This document shows positions 61,689 to 64,000 of a DNA stretch of 64,000 nucleotides, piece by piece. A program made the translations under genes and the position numbers. A model generated the notes under the pieces. That model did not search any database and was not told the origin of the DNA. It saw nothing but the letters and a program-made list of their open reading frames with translations. Source of the DNA: Varroa destructor. Its lineage: Eukaryota; Arthropoda; Arachnida; Mesostigmata; Varroidae. The stretch's first letter is position 1. Every line of letters starts with the position of its first letter. The stretch spans positions 16,478,374 to 16,542,373 of the forward strand of contig NW_019211457.1 in NCBI RefSeq assembly GCF_002443255.2, in the 5' to 3' direction.

Positions 61689-62846
61689 TATATGTATATA
61701 TATTGTAGAGGTCTTACATGAAGGCTTCATGATACTTCTATGGAGGGGCGGATCAATCTGATTTTCGCCTTTTCTCTATGATGCATAGTGACCCAAAGCG
61801 TGAACTATGATTTGAGCAATTAAACTATGTCGAAAGTCATCATCTCTTGATTTCCCGCATAAATGAGCTCTGCCGCTAGGTCCGTCTCGTGAAAACATGT
61901 TGTATTTCTTTCAGGTCATCATCTTCATCAATCTGTGAAGATCTTGAACTGAACTGAACGCGATGTATATTTGCCACCACTGACTTTTGACCATCTTCGA
62001 ATATCGGTTGAACATGTCGCAGTATTTCAGTTTGTCTACTGACTCTTCATCGTGACAATATTGACGTACTGCCTAAATGCAAGGTATCAGCAGTCTTCGA
62101 ATACGTGCGCAATATGCGGGTCCGTATCATAGATCGCCGATGGCGATCGCCTGGCGGACGATTCGAGCAACACGAATTCTAATGATCTTCTAGTGGCTAG
62201 ATTGGTCAGATCATACTTTTTACATTATAGATACTACATACATAGGCATACAACCAAAAACTGGTCTAATCGTGGATGCAGGAGTGTTACCGAACGGTAG
62301 CTGGCAAAATGCGCATGCGACGAAGAAGAAATATGCACGATTTAATCTTAGTTGAGAGAAGACCCTTATAGACGATTAAAGGATGAAGTAGAAGTAACAC
62401 TTGTTTCAAGGAGAACGTAGATCGACCAGATCGATTGTCACTTTGTGATCTTATGCTGTACACGCTGTCTAATATGCTACTTGTAAATAATACATTGAAT
62501 TAAAGATAATCTTTGAAACGACTTTGCCTCTTTAAAAGCTTAGCAAACTGAATAAAAAGCGGCCTTAATTTTCAATATATTCGTCATAAATAATTGTCCT
62601 TCAAGAAGCAAACGCATAGATATATTTACTGTAAGTACACACAAATTAAAATCCTACGGCAAATTGGGCGTGCAAGTTAAAGTTATACCCTAAGATCAGG
62701 TTGAATGCAGGCCAGATAAATCAACGTTAACGTAAGTAATTTTGAAGACATATAAAGCTTGAAGTTCGAAAATAAGTAGAGACTTATACATAAAAGACTG
62801 TTTTCATTTAAAAAACGTATAAAAACATTATTCATCTTTCTATTAG

Positions 62847-62943
62847 AGTTCGTAAGCCTATAATTGCTCCGAAAATTTCGCGTTCATCAGAGCTGCAACG
62901 ATACAAGCGATTTAAAGATTTACCTCGTACAACCTTGCCATGA
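62847..62943 (+). CDS. Candidate terminal exon, hypothetical basic tail
   Basis: A strong acceptor, TTATTCATCTTTCTATTAG, ends at 62846. One frame (phase 1) then reads VRKPIIAPKISRSSELQRYK and RFKDLPRTTLP to a TGA at 62941-62943. An overlapping frame, 62864-63121, is longer (85 codons) but starts at TTG directly after a stop. The two are alternatives. I recognise neither. Confidence 0.22.
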
Positions 62944-63284
62944 AGACAGGACAGCAACTATAGTGAAGACTTTTATGTCGTCCCTTGATAAGTCGCTGGG
63001 TCGATATTGCAATGGGAAAGCATCATTTGTGATCACCGAATGTTTAGAAGAGCCACAAAGGTCACAGTCCGACCAAGCAGAAATGATTCTAGCAGCTAAT
63101 GTGCCTTCCAAAGTAACATAGCCATAATATTACCAGCCGCCTAGCACCCTGGCTGATTGTTTCATAACGCGTATTGTTTTTGACAAATACTGTTGAAGGT
63201 GGCGGGGAATTAATAGCCAAATAACTTAACCTAACGCAACAATTGTGAATTGAATTAGATAACTACCTTTGTAAAGAATATATG

Positions 63285-63500
63285 CAGTGTCTGCAATGGT
63301 ACAGTGGCAACATGTTTGCCTATTAAACCTAAGGGGAAATGAGATGATCTAGGCTCTAAACTGGTTGTAGGTACACTTTATTTTGTGCTGGAGCGGCCAG
63401 CCGCTCGAAGCAAAGAGTATATACGTTAGCATGTACTTGTTGGGTCCTGTCTTTGACTTACCAGTCTGCTGGTTGCTTTTGGACGGAAGCATGGACAGAC
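63285..63500 (+). mobile_element. tRNA-derived SINE, copy F
   Basis: Reads CTGCAATGGTACAGTGGCAA, then CATGTTTGCCTATTAAACCT and GATGATCTAGGCTCTAAACT in the B-box position. The body CACTTTATTTTGTGCTGGAG matches copies C and D. The 3' limit is uncertain. Confidence 0.75.
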
Positions 63501-64000
63501 CGCATATGGAATCGATTAAGTCCTATATACTTAAACGTATGGACGTTGTGTTATATCCAATCCGTAGTATTTATAGGATATGTACCGTCGCTATAAAGAA
63601 TCTATCTTAACATAGTCAAAAACTAAGCGTACCCATACAAACGATGAAGCCCGTTTCGAGTACGTGATATTTCAGCCAGCTTTTTTTCTGTATGGTAATT
63701 TCACATTAGTACCAATCGGTTTCCTAATAACCGCCCCAAATGCGCATCCTCTACGCTGCGTACAGTCAAGCCATCTTCTGTAAACAACAAGAACGATGGT
63801 TTGTTATTCTCGCAAAGGCAAACCATACTGCTAATCCTTCTCACACTGAACCGAAGAGCAAAACCTGCATTACTGCTCTATCCAAGTAATAAAAGTAAAT
63901 GTAGAAGCTTTCTCCTTGTATCACTCCTTGAAGCCCACAACAGACCCCTAAATATCTTGACCAGTCAACTCGTCCGACTCATTCCCATCTTAACCACCCC
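63501..64000. other. No recognised gene
   Basis: Mixed noncoding sequence to the window end. I see no conserved frame. Confidence 0.35.

Noticed and set aside
61514..61730. Frames on both strands across the N block
   Set aside because: They exist only because N codons are not read as stops.
1..64000. True tRNA, rRNA, snRNA genes or CRISPR arrays
   Set aside because: B-box-like sites are all in SINE-like contexts without cloverleaf pairing; I saw no rRNA or spliceosomal RNA core sequence and no regularly spaced direct repeats.

Overview
This is a eukaryotic nuclear window, most likely from an arthropod with long introns and intergenic spacers. I find no prokaryotic operon structure and no gene I can name with confidence. 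Most open frames are short, start on weak contexts and end quickly. Simple-sequence repeats, tRNA-like SINE copies and spliceosomal-type GT/AG sites are scattered throughout. CpG is common by eye, so there is no sign of strong CpG depletion. A short run of TTAGG units near 14.68 kb matches the usual arthropod telomere unit, which weakly supports an arthropod. Any narrower guess (for example mite or tick) would be inference only. A block of exactly 100 N at 61589-61688 shows this is a draft assembly.

Layout. 1-13.5 kb: mostly AT-leaning noncoding sequence with a possible coding exon at 1.48-1.62 kb, whose peptide resembles the first helix of a Dbl-homology RhoGEF domain, and a possible last exon at 7.97-8.06 kb. 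13.5-22.4 kb: more GC, with a 125-codon open frame, a perfect 15-bp hairpin, TTAGG units, two coding-like stretches at 19.4-19.9 kb, and a duplicated ~110-bp segment whose two copies bracket a SINE. 22.4-36 kb: retroelement debris (a weak reverse-transcriptase motif at 23.1 kb and a clearer one at 34.4 kb), a SINE at 24.0 kb, a possible 16-nt microexon at 28.23 kb and a minus-strand coding candidate at 28.8-29.1 kb. 36.4-41.1 kb: GC- and CpG-rich, CTG-rich low-complexity DNA that could be a promoter or first-exon domain. 41-64 kb: AT-leaning DNA with four more SINE copies, long TA and CA microsatellites, the longest stop-free frame I traced (46.62-47.23 kb), several short splice-bounded exon candidates, and a pair of nested hairpins at 57.58-57.73 kb.

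The best-supported content is repetitive: one tRNA-derived SINE family (six copies), two non-LTR reverse-transcriptase remnants, a local duplication and microsatellites. All protein-coding entries are candidates from open frame plus splice signals. In 64 kb many such combinations arise by chance, so confidences are low. I did not find a convincing new biological system. The most unusual unexplained signals are the 57.6 kb hairpin pair, the 13.98 kb hairpin and the duplicated 20.5/21.2 kb segment.
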